Positions 55,064 through 63,878 of a stretch of DNA of 64,000 nucleotides are shown here, piece after piece. The DNA is from Pseudomonas xantholysinigenes. Lineage in GTDB: Bacteria > Pseudomonadota > Gammaproteobacteria > Pseudomonadales > Pseudomonadaceae. The translations under genes were made by a program, and so were the position numbers. Where the stretch lies: assembly GCF_014268885.2 (NCBI RefSeq), contig NZ_CP077095.1, positions 62,001-126,000 of the forward strand. The letters are read 5' to 3'. A model generated the notes under the pieces. The model was not told the origin of the DNA. It did no database searches and saw only the letters and a program-made list of their open reading frames with translations. Positions within the stretch are counted from its first letter, which is position 1. Each line of letters opens with the position of its first letter.

Positions 55064-56470
55064 TCACGGCTCCCGTGTAGCACCTCCAGGGCGACTGGCC
55101 ACCACACGGCGCCGACGAATCAGCCCCGCAGCCAGGATCAGCCCCAGCACCAGCGCCACCAGCCCATACAGTTCGTCATACCCCAGCAACGGCTGCTCGA
55201 TGCGCAGGTACCCCGGTTCCTTGAGCAGCTCGCGCAGCGCCGCATCGGCCTGCTTGAGGCTGACCTGGCGCAGCAGCCGCACCGGATCGGTGAAGCGCCC
55301 GTCCTCGTAGGCGTTGAGCGCGCCCCAGTAATAGTCGGCCAGTGCCGCATTGCCCTGGGTGGTCCAGCTTTCCCGGGCGATCGCCGCTTCCTTGATGCGG
55401 GCGAAGGTGTCCGGGTCCAGGCCGTGCTTGCGCAGGTGCTCGAACAGTTGCTCGATCACCTTCTGCGCCGCGTCGACGTCTTGGCGCTCGAGGTCGGCAT
55501 TGAGGCTGAGCATGCCACTGTCGCCAAAGCTCTCGCGTTGCACCGATGGGCCATAGGACAGGCCATGGCGCAGGCGCAACTGGTCGTACAGCGCCCAGTC
55601 CAGATAGCGCGAGAGCAGCTCCAGGGTCTGGTCGTGGCCCTCCTCCAGGGTCGGCTCGATGAACAGCCAGTGCAGCTTGACGTTGTCGCCCAGCCAGCCG
55701 CGGGTCAGGTCGCGGCGCTGTTCGGCCTGCTGGCTGATGCTTTCCAGGCTGCGGCGTTCCTCGGGCTCGGTCGCCGGCAGCTCGCCGAAGGTACGTTCCA
55801 GATAGGCCGGCAGCAGGCGGTCGAGGCCGCCGACGACGATCAGCGACATGTTGTTGGCCGCGTACCACTGTTCGCGCAGGTGCTGCACCTGCTCCAGGGT
55901 CATGTCGTCGAGGTTGGAGCGTTCGGGGCATTTGAGGCCCAGCTCGGTGGCCAGTTGGTCGCTGGCCGGATGGCCGATGTCCTGGCGGTCGAGCCAGCGC
56001 TGCAGGCGACCGTAGTGGCCGCCGTCCTCGCGTTCGATGATGGTCTTGGCGGTGGCCAGGGCCTTGGCGTCGATGCGCGTGTCGCGGATCACCGCCAACA
56101 GCAGGTCGAGCACCTTGCGCTGGTTGCGCGCCGGGGCCTCGATGACAAAGGTGGTGTCGGCGCTGCTGGTGTAGGCATTCCACTCACCGCCCAGGGCTTG
56201 CATGCGCTCTTCCAGGCCACCCTCGCCGGTGTCGTCGATGCCGCTGAACAGCAGGTGCTCGAGCAGGTGCGGCAGTTCGCGCTGGTCGCAGGCGAAGTCG
56301 TCCAGGCCAACACCGACCACCAGGCGGATCGACACATGGTCGCGCTCGTAGCCAGACTTGAGGATCACCTGTAGGCCGTTGGGCAACAGGTAGCCCTCCA
56401 CCCGCGAGCGGTCGAGGGCGAAGGTTGGCAGGCTGCAGATCAGCAGGCAAACGAACATCAGGCAACGCAT
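55064..56470 (-). CDS. M16-family zinc peptidase with C-terminal membrane anchor (468 aa)
   Basis: A signal peptide (residues 1-18, MFVCLLICSLPTFA) is followed by the M16 catalytic half with the inverted zinc motif HLLEH (about residues 67-71) and the distal Glu in IIEREDGG, then the second M16 half (about 180-400; NNMSLIVVGGLD). A hydrophobic helix (about 432-455, LYGLVALVLGLILAAGLI) followed by Arg residues should anchor it in the inner membrane, facing the periplasm. It is about half the length of pitrilysin. Substrate unknown. Confidence 0.88.
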   Translation of the reverse strand: MRCLMFVCLLICSLPTFALDRSRVEGYLLPNGLQVILKSGYERDHVSIRLVVGVGLDDFACDQRELPHLLEHLLFSGIDDTGEGGLEERMQALGGEWNAYTSSADTTFVIEAPARNQRKVLDLLLAVIRDTRIDAKALATAKTIIEREDGGHYGRLQRWLDRQDIGHPASDQLATELGLKCPERSNLDDMTLEQVQHLREQWYAANNMSLIVVGGLDRLLPAYLERTFGELPATEPEERRSLESISQQAEQRRDLTRGWLGDNVKLHWLFIEPTLEEGHDQTLELLSRYLDWALYDQLRLRHGLSYGPSVQRESFGDSGMLSLNADLERQDVDAAQKVIEQLFEHLRKHGLDPDTFARIKEAAIARESWTTQGNAALADYYWGALNAYEDGRFTDPVRLLRQVSLKQADAALRELLKEPGYLRIEQPLLGYDELYGLVALVLGLILAAGLIRRRRVVASRPGGATREP

Positions 56471-56501
56471 GGGCGAGCTTCGGTCTCCGGGGTGGGCGCG
56501 G

Positions 56502-58160
56502 TCAGGGCTGGCGGGCTTCGTCCGGCACGCTGTCGAGCATCAGCCCGCCGGTGTCGGTGCCGCCCAGTACCACATAGGCACTGCTGCAGAACAAAGAGTT
56601 CAACCGCCGCATGTCGGCAATGAGCTCCAAGTGTAGCGAACTGGTCTCGATACTCTGCACCACTTTACGTTGCAGGCGGCTGACATGGGCATGGGCCAGG
56701 CGCCGTTCCTGGGCGCGGAAGCGGCGCTTTTCGCGCAGCAACTGCTGCGCGCTCTGCGGGTCGGCGCTGAGGAACACCGACAGGCCCAGGCGCAGGTTGG
56801 CCAGCAGTTGCTCCTGCAGGCCGGTCAGTTCCTCCAGGCCGACCTGGGAAAACTCCCGCCGCTGCGAGGTCTTCTGTTGCTGGACCTTGCGCAGCATGCG
56901 CTCGATCAGGTCACTGGCCAGCTTGAGGTTGATCGCCAGCTCGATGATTTCCGCCCAGCGCCGGTTGTCCTGCTCGCCGAGATCCTCGCGGGGCATTTGC
57001 GCCAGGTACAGCTTGATGGCGTTGTACAAGGCCTCGGCATCCTCGACCAGGGTCCGCACCTGCTGCGGCATGGCGGTCTGGGTGCCGCGCAGGGCACCGA
57101 GCATGGCTTCGAGCAGGCTGTCGACGATATCGCCCAGGCGCAGGGTCTCGCGCACGGCGTTGGCCAGGGCCAGGCTGGGGGTGTTCAGCGCGGTCGGGTC
57201 AAGGTGGCGTGGCAGGGTGTGGCCGTTGCCGTTGTCGCGCTCGGGCAACAGGTAGCTGCACACCCGCCCCATCGGCTTGACCGTCGGCAGCATGAGCAGG
57301 CAGCGCAAGGTGTTGTAGAGCAGGTGGAAGCCGATCACCAACTCCTGGGGGCTGAAGCTCAGGCTGTCCATCCACGCCACCAGTGGGTGCAGCACCGGGA
57401 TGATCAGCAGCAGGCCGATGATCTTGTACAGCAGGCTGCCCAGCGCCACGCGGCGCCCGGCGCTGTTCTGCAGGCTGGTGGTGAGGAAGGCGAGCAGGCC
57501 GCTGCCGATGTTGGCGCCGATCACCAGGCCGATGGCCACCGGCAGGCTGATCACCTCGGCGCCGGCCAGGGTGGCGGTCAGCAGCACGGCGGCCAGGCTC
57601 GAGTAGGAAATCATGGCGAACAGAGCGCCGATCAGGGCATCGAGCAGGATGTCGCCGGTCAGCGAGGCGAACAGCACCTTCACCCCTTGGGCGTGGGTGA
57701 TGGGCGCGGCGGCGTGGACGATCAGTTGCAAGGCCAGGATGATCAGGCCCAGGCCGATGCCCACCCGCCCCAACTGGCCGGCGCGGGTCTGCTTGCGCGA
57801 GAGGAAGAAGATCACTCCGAGGAAGATCAGCAGCGGCGACAGCCAGGACAGGTCGAAAGTCAGCACCCGCGCCATCAACGCGGTACCGACGTCGGCGCCG
57901 AGCATGATCGCCAGCGCCGGGGTCATGGCCATCAGGCCCTGGCCGACGAATGAGGTGACCAGCATGGCGGTGGCGTTGCTGCTCTGCACCATGGCGGTGA
58001 CCACGATGCCGGCGATGAACGCGAGTGGGCGTTTGTTCATGTTCTGGCCGAGCACGCGGCGCAGGTTCGAGCCGTACACCCGCAGGATGCCGGTACGCAC
58101 GATATGGGTGCCCCACACCAGCAATGCCACGGCGGAGAGCAGGTTGAGCAGGGTCAGCAT
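56502..58160 (-). CDS. Na/phosphate cotransporter family protein with C-terminal PhoU-like domain
   Basis: The 552-aa protein has two repeats of the Na/Pi cotransporter domain (about 5-150 and 170-310), each with the QSSNATAMLVTSFVGQG or YSSLAAVLLTATLAG type signature, and a helical C-terminal PhoU-like domain (about 340-540; LGDIVDSLLEAMLGAL, LASDLIERMLRKV). Members such as YjbB export or exchange phosphate. Direct repeats TGAAACA with 11-bp period lie 140 bp upstream and may be a Pho-type box. It is 31 bp upstream of the M16 peptidase gene. Confidence 0.92.
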   Translation of the reverse strand: MLTLLNLLSAVALLVWGTHIVRTGILRVYGSNLRRVLGQNMNKRPLAFIAGIVVTAMVQSSNATAMLVTSFVGQGLMAMTPALAIMLGADVGTALMARVLTFDLSWLSPLLIFLGVIFFLSRKQTRAGQLGRVGIGLGLIILALQLIVHAAAPITHAQGVKVLFASLTGDILLDALIGALFAMISYSSLAAVLLTATLAGAEVISLPVAIGLVIGANIGSGLLAFLTTSLQNSAGRRVALGSLLYKIIGLLLIIPVLHPLVAWMDSLSFSPQELVIGFHLLYNTLRCLLMLPTVKPMGRVCSYLLPERDNGNGHTLPRHLDPTALNTPSLALANAVRETLRLGDIVDSLLEAMLGALRGTQTAMPQQVRTLVEDAEALYNAIKLYLAQMPREDLGEQDNRRWAEIIELAINLKLASDLIERMLRKVQQQKTSQRREFSQVGLEELTGLQEQLLANLRLGLSVFLSADPQSAQQLLREKRRFRAQERRLAHAHVSRLQRKVVQSIETSSLHLELIADMRRLNSLFCSSAYVVLGGTDTGGLMLDSVPDEARQP

Positions 58161-58299
58161 GGTCGGGCCCCCTATTCTTCTATGCCCCTGGGTGGGGCCA
58201 ATGGGTGCGGCGGTGAGCCTGGCCCGGGGGTGGGCTGTTTTTTTCAGTGCTCACTGAAGCTTTAGTTGTTTTGCCTGGCTGGCGCCAGCTTGGCATGGG

Positions 58300-58317
58300 T
58301 GAAACATATTTGAAACA
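58300..58317 (-). promoter_or_regulatory. Direct repeat TGAAACA-N4-TGAAACA, possible Pho-type box
   Basis: On the minus strand it reads TGTTTCA-AATA-TGTTTCA: two 7-mers with an 11-bp period and an AT spacer, the geometry of a PhoB box. Only the TGT core matches the known Pho consensus. Located 140 bp before the Na/Pi transporter start. Confidence 0.35.
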
Positions 58318-58406
58318 CGGGTGGCCTGTAGGCCTTGCCGAGGCGTCGGACCGGTCGGAAAGGACCGCAGAGCAGTCCCGACAATCTTGCATGATGCCAA
58401 GAACCT

Positions 58407-58453
58407 GGGGCCGCTGCGCGCCCCTATCGCGACACAAGGCCGCTCCTACAGGG
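58407..58453. repeat. Single REP unit (GGCCTTGTG type)
   Basis: GGGGCCGCTGCGCGCCCC followed by TCGCGACACAAGGCCGCTCC, matching one arm of the elements at 48892 and 61430. Confidence 0.8.
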
Positions 58454-58464
58454 GACGTGGATGC

Positions 58465-58488
58465 AAAAAGGGCCCTGCGAAGGGCCCT
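58465..58488 (-). terminator. Rho-independent terminator of terC
   Basis: On the minus strand AGGGCCCT-TCGC-AGGGCCCT is followed by TTTT, 21 bp after the terC stop. Confidence 0.9.
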
Positions 58489-58508
58489 CTTGTACCGCGC
58501 GCCTGATC

Positions 58509-59279
58509 TTACTGACCTGGAATGTCCTTGCGCAGTTTCACCGGGTCGTGCTCCTTGCCCTTCTTGCGTGCCAGCGCGGTGCGCATGCGGATGTTGATCG
58601 CCTCTACCGCCAGCGAGAAGGCCATGGCGAAGTACACGTAGCCCTTCGGCACGTGAACATCGAAAGATTCGGCGATCAGCACGGTACCGACGACGATCAG
58701 GAACGAAAGTGCAAGCATCTTCAACGAAGGGTGCTTGTCGATGAAGTCGCTGATGGTGCCGGCGCAGAGCATCATCACCAGCACCGCGACGACGATCGCG
58801 GCGATCATCACCGGCACGTGGGAGACCATGCCCACGGCAGTGATCACCGAGTCCAGGGAGAACACGATGTCGATGATGGCGATCTGGATGATGGTGTAGA
58901 AGAACTTGCCGCCCGCCCCTTTTGGCTCCTCGGCGCTCTCGTCCTCGCCTTCCAGGCCGTGGTAGATCTCCTGGGAGCTTTTCCACAGCAGGAACAGGCC
59001 GCCAAAGAACAGGATCAGGTCGCGGCCAGAGATGCCCTGGCCGAGCACATGGAACAGATCGTCGGTCAGGCGCATGACCCAGGTGATCGACAGCAGCAGC
59101 ATGATCCGCGTGACCATGGCCAGGGCCAGGCCGAAGATCCGCGTGCGCGGCTGCATGTGCTTGGGCATGCGGCTGACCAGGATCGAGATCATGATGATGT
59201 TGTCGATCCCGAGCACGATCTCAAGCGCGGTGAGGGTGAAAAAGGCAACCCAGATTTCCGGGCTGGTCAGCCATTCCAT
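58509..59279 (-). CDS. TerC/YoaE-family integral membrane protein
   Basis: The 256-aa protein has seven hydrophobic helices with the TerC signatures LEIVLGIDNIIMISIL (residues 17-32) and FSLDSVITAVGMVSHVPVM (acidic pair in the membrane) and SDFIDKHPSLKMLALSFL. TerC proteins are linked to metal (manganese, tellurite) handling during exoenzyme loading. It lies 72 bp downstream of the CitMHS gene, with a weak hairpin between them. Confidence 0.92.
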   Translation of the reverse strand: MEWLTSPEIWVAFFTLTALEIVLGIDNIIMISILVSRMPKHMQPRTRIFGLALAMVTRIMLLLSITWVMRLTDDLFHVLGQGISGRDLILFFGGLFLLWKSSQEIYHGLEGEDESAEEPKGAGGKFFYTIIQIAIIDIVFSLDSVITAVGMVSHVPVMIAAIVVAVLVMMLCAGTISDFIDKHPSLKMLALSFLIVVGTVLIAESFDVHVPKGYVYFAMAFSLAVEAINIRMRTALARKKGKEHDPVKLRKDIPGQ

Positions 59280-59308
59280 GTGTATTCCTTCGAGCGGTAA
59301 AGGCGAAA

Positions 59309-59325
59309 CGCCCGGGTTTCGGGCG
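59309..59325 (-). terminator. Weak terminator-like hairpin after the CitMHS gene
   Basis: CGCCCG and CGGGCG around a five-base loop; on the minus strand a short TTT follows. May only attenuate read-through into terC. Confidence 0.4.
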
Positions 59326-59351
59326 ATTCGCGGTTGGATGATGCGCTTGTA

Positions 59352-60659
59352 TTACAGACTGCTGAACAGCGGGAACGTCCCCAGGGCCAGCGCGCCGGCC
59401 ATTATGCACAGGCACACCAGCACTGCCCACTTGAGGGTGAAGCGCTGGTGATCGCCGAACTCGATGCCGGCCAGGGCCACCAACAGGTAGGTGGAGGGTA
59501 CCAGCGGGCTGAGCAGGTGTACCGGCTGTCCGACGATCGACGCCCGGGCCATTTCCACCGGGGTGACGCCGTAGTGGCTGGCGAACTCCGACAGCACTGG
59601 CAGCACGCCGTAGTAGAAGGCGTCGTTGGACATGAAGAAGGTGAACGGCATGCTGACGATGGCGGTGATCACCGCCATGTACGGGCCGAACGCCTCCGGA
59701 ATCACCGCCAGCAGGCTCTTGGACATGGCGTCGACCATGCCGGTGCCCGAGAGGATGCCGGTGAAGATACCGGCGGCGAAGATCAGCCCGCTGACCGCCA
59801 GCACGCTGGAGGCGTGGGCAGCGATGCGGTCCTTTTGCTGCTGCAGGCAGGGGTAGTTGACGATCATGGCGATGCTGAAGGCGATCATGAACAGCACCGG
59901 CAGCGGCAGCGCGCCGGCGATCAGCGCCACCATCAGCGCGGCGGTCAGCGCGCCGTTGAACCAGATCAGCTTGGGCCGGCGGGCTTCCGGGAACTGCGAC
60001 ACGCTGATCTCGCTGTGGTCGATGTCGTCGGTGGGCAGGTGCAGCTCGCCCAGGCGGGCGCGCTCACGTTTACCGTACCAGTAGGCGATGGCCAGGATCG
60101 CCGCCACGCCAAAAGCCATGGCCGGGATCATCGGCACGAAGATGTCCGCCGGGTCGACGTGCAGGGCGCTGGCGGCGCGGGCGGTGGGGCCGCCCCAGGG
60201 GGTCATGTTCATCACCCCGCCAGCGAGGATGATCAGGCCGGCCATGATCCGCGGGCTCATGCCCAGGCGGCTGTACAGCGGCAGCATGGCGGCGCAGCAG
60301 ATCATGTAGGTGGTGGCGCCGTCACCGTCGAGGGACACCACCAGGGCCAGCACCGCGGTGCCGACCGAGACTTTCAGCGGGTCGCCCTTGACCAGCTTGA
60401 GGATCTTGCGCACGGCCGGGTCGAACAGGCCGGAGTCGATCATCAGGGCGAAGTAGAGAATGGCGAACATCAGCATCACGCCGGTGGGCGCGAGCTTGCT
60501 GATGCCTTGCAGCATCATCGGGCCGATGTCGCTGTAGAAACCGCCGAACAGGGCGAACAGGATCGGCACCAGGATCAGGGCGATCAAGGCCGACAGGCGC
60601 TTGGTCATGATCAGGTACATGAAAGTGATGACCATGGCGAAGCCGAGGAAGGTCAGCAT
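59352..60659 (-). CDS. CitMHS-family citrate (metal-citrate):proton symporter
   Basis: The 435-aa protein has 11-12 hydrophobic helices and CitMHS signatures: LTFLGFAMVITFMYLIMT at the start, LVVSLDGDGATTYMICCAAMLPLY, GGVMNMTPWGGPTARAAS and SNDAFYYGVLPVLSEFA. Family members import citrate complexed with Mg or Ca. It begins at ATG 60659 and is divergent from a GFA-family gene across a 267-bp region in which I found no assigned motif. Confidence 0.93.
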   Translation of the reverse strand: MLTFLGFAMVITFMYLIMTKRLSALIALILVPILFALFGGFYSDIGPMMLQGISKLAPTGVMLMFAILYFALMIDSGLFDPAVRKILKLVKGDPLKVSVGTAVLALVVSLDGDGATTYMICCAAMLPLYSRLGMSPRIMAGLIILAGGVMNMTPWGGPTARAASALHVDPADIFVPMIPAMAFGVAAILAIAYWYGKRERARLGELHLPTDDIDHSEISVSQFPEARRPKLIWFNGALTAALMVALIAGALPLPVLFMIAFSIAMIVNYPCLQQQKDRIAAHASSVLAVSGLIFAAGIFTGILSGTGMVDAMSKSLLAVIPEAFGPYMAVITAIVSMPFTFFMSNDAFYYGVLPVLSEFASHYGVTPVEMARASIVGQPVHLLSPLVPSTYLLVALAGIEFGDHQRFTLKWAVLVCLCIMAGALALGTFPLFSSL

Positions 60660-60926
60660 GGCGGTACTCCAGGCGGGACGCGGCGAAAGGAAGGACGCTT
60701 CGGGCGGATCAGCGCGTCAGGCGCTGTGCGGGGAGTAGGCGCGGAGGTACGGCGAGGAGGCGGGCACAGGAAAACATCGGGAATCACCATTGTTGTTGTT
60801 GATGGGCCGGGCACGGAAGATTCCGGGTGCCCTGGCTGACCGGTCTTTGCCGGTAGTGGCGCTATCCTAGGTGGGCAAGCTTTCAGCCAGCTTTCGGCTG
60901 GTGCCAGGCGACGGGAGGTCATATCG

Positions 60927-61328
60927 ATGTCGGAGGTCGTTGAAGGTGGGTGCCATTGCGGTGCCCTGCGCTATCGGCTGGAGGGCCAATTGGCGGATGT
61001 CGCCCATTGCCATTGTTCGATCTGTCGGCGGGTCAGCGGTGCCACCCTGGTGACCTGGGTCACCCTGCCCCTGGCGGGTTTCCAGTGGTTGGCGGGCTCG
61101 CCCCAGCGTTACATGGCGCCGGAAACCTGCAGCCGGTACTTTTGTGGCAACTGCGGGGCGCACGTGGCGCTGGTGACCGCCCAGAGTCCTGAAACGATCG
61201 ATGTGACGGTGGCGACGCTGGACCACCCAGAACGGGTCCCGGCCAATCGGCATATCTGGGTGACGAGCCGTTTGCCGTGGTTGCAGGTGGATCAAGGGTT
61301 ACCAGAAGAAGACGAAGAAAGCCTGTGA
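60927..61328 (+). CDS. GFA-family (CENP-V/GFA) zinc protein
   Basis: The 133-aa protein has the Cys pattern of the family: GGCHCGALRY (residues 8-11), HCHCSICRR (about 27-35) and FCGNCGAHV (about 77-81), which bind zinc. GFA stands for glutathione-dependent formaldehyde-activating enzyme, but most members have no proven reaction. ATG 60927 follows GGGAGG. Followed by a REP cluster. Confidence 0.9.
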   Translation: MSEVVEGGCHCGALRYRLEGQLADVAHCHCSICRRVSGATLVTWVTLPLAGFQWLAGSPQRYMAPETCSRYFCGNCGAHVALVTAQSPETIDVTVATLDHPERVPANRHIWVTSRLPWLQVDQGLPEEDEESL

Positions 61329-61338
61329 TCCGCAGGTG

Positions 61339-61412
61339 CTGTGGGAGCGGGTAGACCCGCTAAGCGAGCGACGCGGCGTATGGCACCGGCTGTGCCGGTG
61401 TTCGCGGGCTTG
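61339..61412. repeat. Composite REP with internal hairpin
   Basis: TGTGGGAGCGGGTAGACCCGC, then GCGAGCGACGCGG and the hairpin GGCACCGGCTGTGCC with GTTCGCGGGC; the same composite order as at 33143-33261. Confidence 0.75.
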
Positions 61413-61428
61413 GAGATGATGAAAAACC

Positions 61429-61545
61429 TGTAGGAGCGGCCTTGTGTCGCGAAAGGGCTGCGCAGCAGCCCCGGGACTTCAGCGTTGTTGCAAAGATCGC
61501 TGGGGCTGCTGTGCAGCCCTTTCGCGGCACAAGGCCGCTCCAGGG
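61429..61545. repeat. Long inverted REP pair (GGCCTTGTG type)
   Basis: CCTGTAGGAGCGGCCTTGTG and its complement enclose GGGCTGCGCAGCAGCCC and GGGGCTGCTGTGCAGCCC. The layout is nearly identical to the element at 48892-49010. It lies between convergent genes. Confidence 0.85.
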
Positions 61546-61567
61546 ATCGAGGTATAACTCATCAAGA

Positions 61568-63526
61568 TCAGGGCAGCTGCAGGCCCCCGGCCGCCTTGTG
61601 CAGTGCCCGCAGGCGCTCGCCGATCTGCTTGATATTGGCCTCCACCGCTTTGATCTCCCTGCCCCGCTCAGGCCCCAGCAGCGCCCTCACCTGCTGGTCC
61701 AGGTCGGTGCTCAGGCGCAACAGTTGGGCCTGGCGCTCGCTGCTCTCCTGTTCCAGTCGCTTGCGTTCTTCTGGCTGCGGCAAGCCGTAGCCCCCTGCCC
61801 CGAGCAATTCCGCCGGGCGGCTGAGGAAGCCGCTATTGGCCAACATCGCCTGCAGGGTTTCGTTGGCTTTGTCGAAACTGCCATCCTTGAGCGCGCGACC
61901 ATTGAGGTAGCGCTGCTTGACCTCATCCTGGGCCAGCAGCAGCTGGCGGCGCAGGCCGGCCTGCTCGAGCAGCAGCAAGGCGGCGCTGGTGCGCAAGTCG
62001 GCGCGCTCGAACCACGGCCGGCGTTGCTCGGCGTCCAGGGCCAGCCAGTCTTCCACGGCGGCCTGCTTGACGGGCAACTGCTTGCGCAGCACATCGAACA
62101 TGGCCTGGTAGCGCTCGCGGTAGGAGTCGAAACGATAGCCCAGGCGCAGCGCCTCGCGCGGATCGTCAAGCACGCTGGTATCGGCCAGCCCCCTGCCCTT
62201 CAGAACCTCCAGCAGGCCGTTGGGCATGATGTTGTCAAGGTCATTCAGGCCAGGGTTGCCCGTGCCACTGCGCAGCAGCTTGAGCGACTCAACCGCGCAG
62301 TTGTTGGACAGGAAGTAATAGTTGCCGTCATAGCTCCAGTGCATTTCGGCCGCTTGGCGCACCAGGTTTTCGATTTCGTTGCGGCTGAGCTTGAGTGGCA
62401 CCGAGGCCAGGCTGCGCAGCTCGGTCTTGGTGTATTCGTCGATCACCTGCCCCAGCGGCAGCACGAACAGCCGCGACGGGTAGGCACCCACCAGGCCGTC
62501 CCAGCTGGATAACTGCACGTCGTTGACGAAGGCGCGGTACGACAGCACCAGGCTCTGGTCCAGGTCCAGTCGGCAGGCCGGGCCGCGCGGGCGGCCTGGG
62601 GCGCAGATCACCAGGCGCAGCATGCTGTGGCCCCAGCGGCTGACCCAGTTCTGGTTGGCCTCGGCCAGCAGGTAGTCGACCTCGTACACCCGCTCCGGGT
62701 CGATTTCGCCCAGCGGTTGGCGGGCGAAATCGTTGCCGGCATTGAGGAACGGCAGGCCCTTGGCGCAGGGCGTCTGCTCGGGGGCCCAGTCGAAGTGGTC
62801 ACGCAGGTACTGGTTCAGCGCCGGACGCCGGCAACCGTAGCTCGGGTCGAGCAGGAAGTACTCCATGTTGACCGCGACGAACTCTTTCGGGCTGCTCAAC
62901 TCGTAGCTGTCCGGGCTGCGCACCCGTTGGCCATTGTGCTGCTCGCGCTCGCCTCGGCGGCCGACGTATTGCGGCCAGCCGGCCAGGTCGAGCAGGCGCG
63001 GGTCGTCGCTGAGGGTGAAGCGGCGTTCGGCCTGGCCCCGGCAGTCTTGCGGCAGGCCGACCTTGCCCAAGGCGCCCTGCTGGCGCTTGCAGCGGTTGAT
63101 CAACTGGCGTTCGGCGCTGGGCCACAGGCGCGCGCGATCGTAGATATGGGTCAGTTCATGCAACACGGTGGCCAGCAGTTCCTGGCGGACCGTGCCATGC
63201 GGGCGGTTGGTCTGTTGCTGGGCGGCGCTACCGTCGACCAGGCCTGGCAGCAGGCGGCGGTTGAGTTCTAGGGTGGCCACGAGGGACGCCTGGCCGTAGG
63301 CGTCCTCGGGCATGCGTGCCGTCCAGCTGACCAGGATCTGCCGGTCGAGTTGCTGCTTGAAGCGCGGTGGCAGCTTGGCCATGGCCTCGTCGAGCAGTGC
63401 CTGGCTGGCGTGCTGCTGGGCCGGGTCGAGGCCATCGCGCTGCAGCACCAGTTGCAGGTCGGCCAGGGCGGGCGTGCCAAGCAGCGTCAGGGCGCAGCCC
63501 AGCAGCCAGGCACGCACGCGCTTCAC
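61568..63526 (-). CDS. DUF4105-family exported protein with HExxH metallopeptidase-like motif (652 aa)
   Basis: A signal peptide (residues 1-22) is followed by an N-terminal domain with HELTHIYD (about residues 123-130), a zinc-peptidase-type HExxH, and a DUF4105 domain (about 265-430) with WVSRWGHSMLRLV, SYRAFVNDV and YYFLSNNCAVESLKLL (conserved Asn-Cys). The C-terminal 150 residues are helical and charged. The GTG at 63526 overlaps the stop of the upstream DUF2388 gene (GTGA). Function is unknown; a periplasmic or surface peptidase is possible. Confidence 0.87.
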   Translation of the reverse strand: MKRVRAWLLGCALTLLGTPALADLQLVLQRDGLDPAQQHASQALLDEAMAKLPPRFKQQLDRQILVSWTARMPEDAYGQASLVATLELNRRLLPGLVDGSAAQQQTNRPHGTVRQELLATVLHELTHIYDRARLWPSAERQLINRCKRQQGALGKVGLPQDCRGQAERRFTLSDDPRLLDLAGWPQYVGRRGEREQHNGQRVRSPDSYELSSPKEFVAVNMEYFLLDPSYGCRRPALNQYLRDHFDWAPEQTPCAKGLPFLNAGNDFARQPLGEIDPERVYEVDYLLAEANQNWVSRWGHSMLRLVICAPGRPRGPACRLDLDQSLVLSYRAFVNDVQLSSWDGLVGAYPSRLFVLPLGQVIDEYTKTELRSLASVPLKLSRNEIENLVRQAAEMHWSYDGNYYFLSNNCAVESLKLLRSGTGNPGLNDLDNIMPNGLLEVLKGRGLADTSVLDDPREALRLGYRFDSYRERYQAMFDVLRKQLPVKQAAVEDWLALDAEQRRPWFERADLRTSAALLLLEQAGLRRQLLLAQDEVKQRYLNGRALKDGSFDKANETLQAMLANSGFLSRPAELLGAGGYGLPQPEERKRLEQESSERQAQLLRLSTDLDQQVRALLGPERGREIKAVEANIKQIGERLRALHKAAGGLQLP

Positions 63527-63843
63527 AGGGCGAGAATGGCTTCGGCCAAGACGTGATCGCTGGCGTCACGGGCCTCGGGCACGCGGGCGCGCAGGGTGTC
63601 GAACGCGGCTTCCAGTTGGGCGCCACGGATATCGCCGTTGCTGGCGACGAAGCTGGCGGCGTCGTCGTGGGCTTCGCGCACCACTTTCGAGTCGCGGATC
63701 GAGGTGGTGGTGTCCGAGGTGAAATCGATCGAACGGCCAAAGGCACGGACGATGATGTTGCTGGTGGCCACCAGGGTGTGCGCCTGGGCCAGGTCGGCGA
63801 GCAGCAGCATGCCGAGGGTGGCGGCGATCAGCGGTTTACGCAT
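63523..63843 (-). CDS. DUF2388 family exported small protein (106 aa)
   Basis: It has a signal peptide (residues 1-21, MRKPLIAATLGMLLLADLAQA) and the DUF2388 core: VATSNIIVRAFGRSIDFTSD, then IRGAQLEAAFDTLR and a short end in LAEAILAL. Usual length for the family. The ATG at 63843 is preferred over one seven codons upstream. It is translationally coupled to the DUF4105 gene and preceded by a second DUF2388 gene. No function is known. Confidence 0.88.
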   Translation of the reverse strand: MRKPLIAATLGMLLLADLAQAHTLVATSNIIVRAFGRSIDFTSDTTTSIRDSKVVREAHDDAASFVASNGDIRGAQLEAAFDTLRARVPEARDASDHVLAEAILAL

Positions 63844-63878
63844 GGAGCATCTCCGGGAATGCAAGGGAGCGGGTGTAG

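Larger units (their letters stand above)
58161..58508. other. 348-bp intergenic region between the Na/Pi transporter and terC
   Basis: It holds a direct-repeat regulatory candidate (58300-58317), a single REP unit (58407-58453) and the terC terminator. No gene is seen. Confidence 0.7.
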
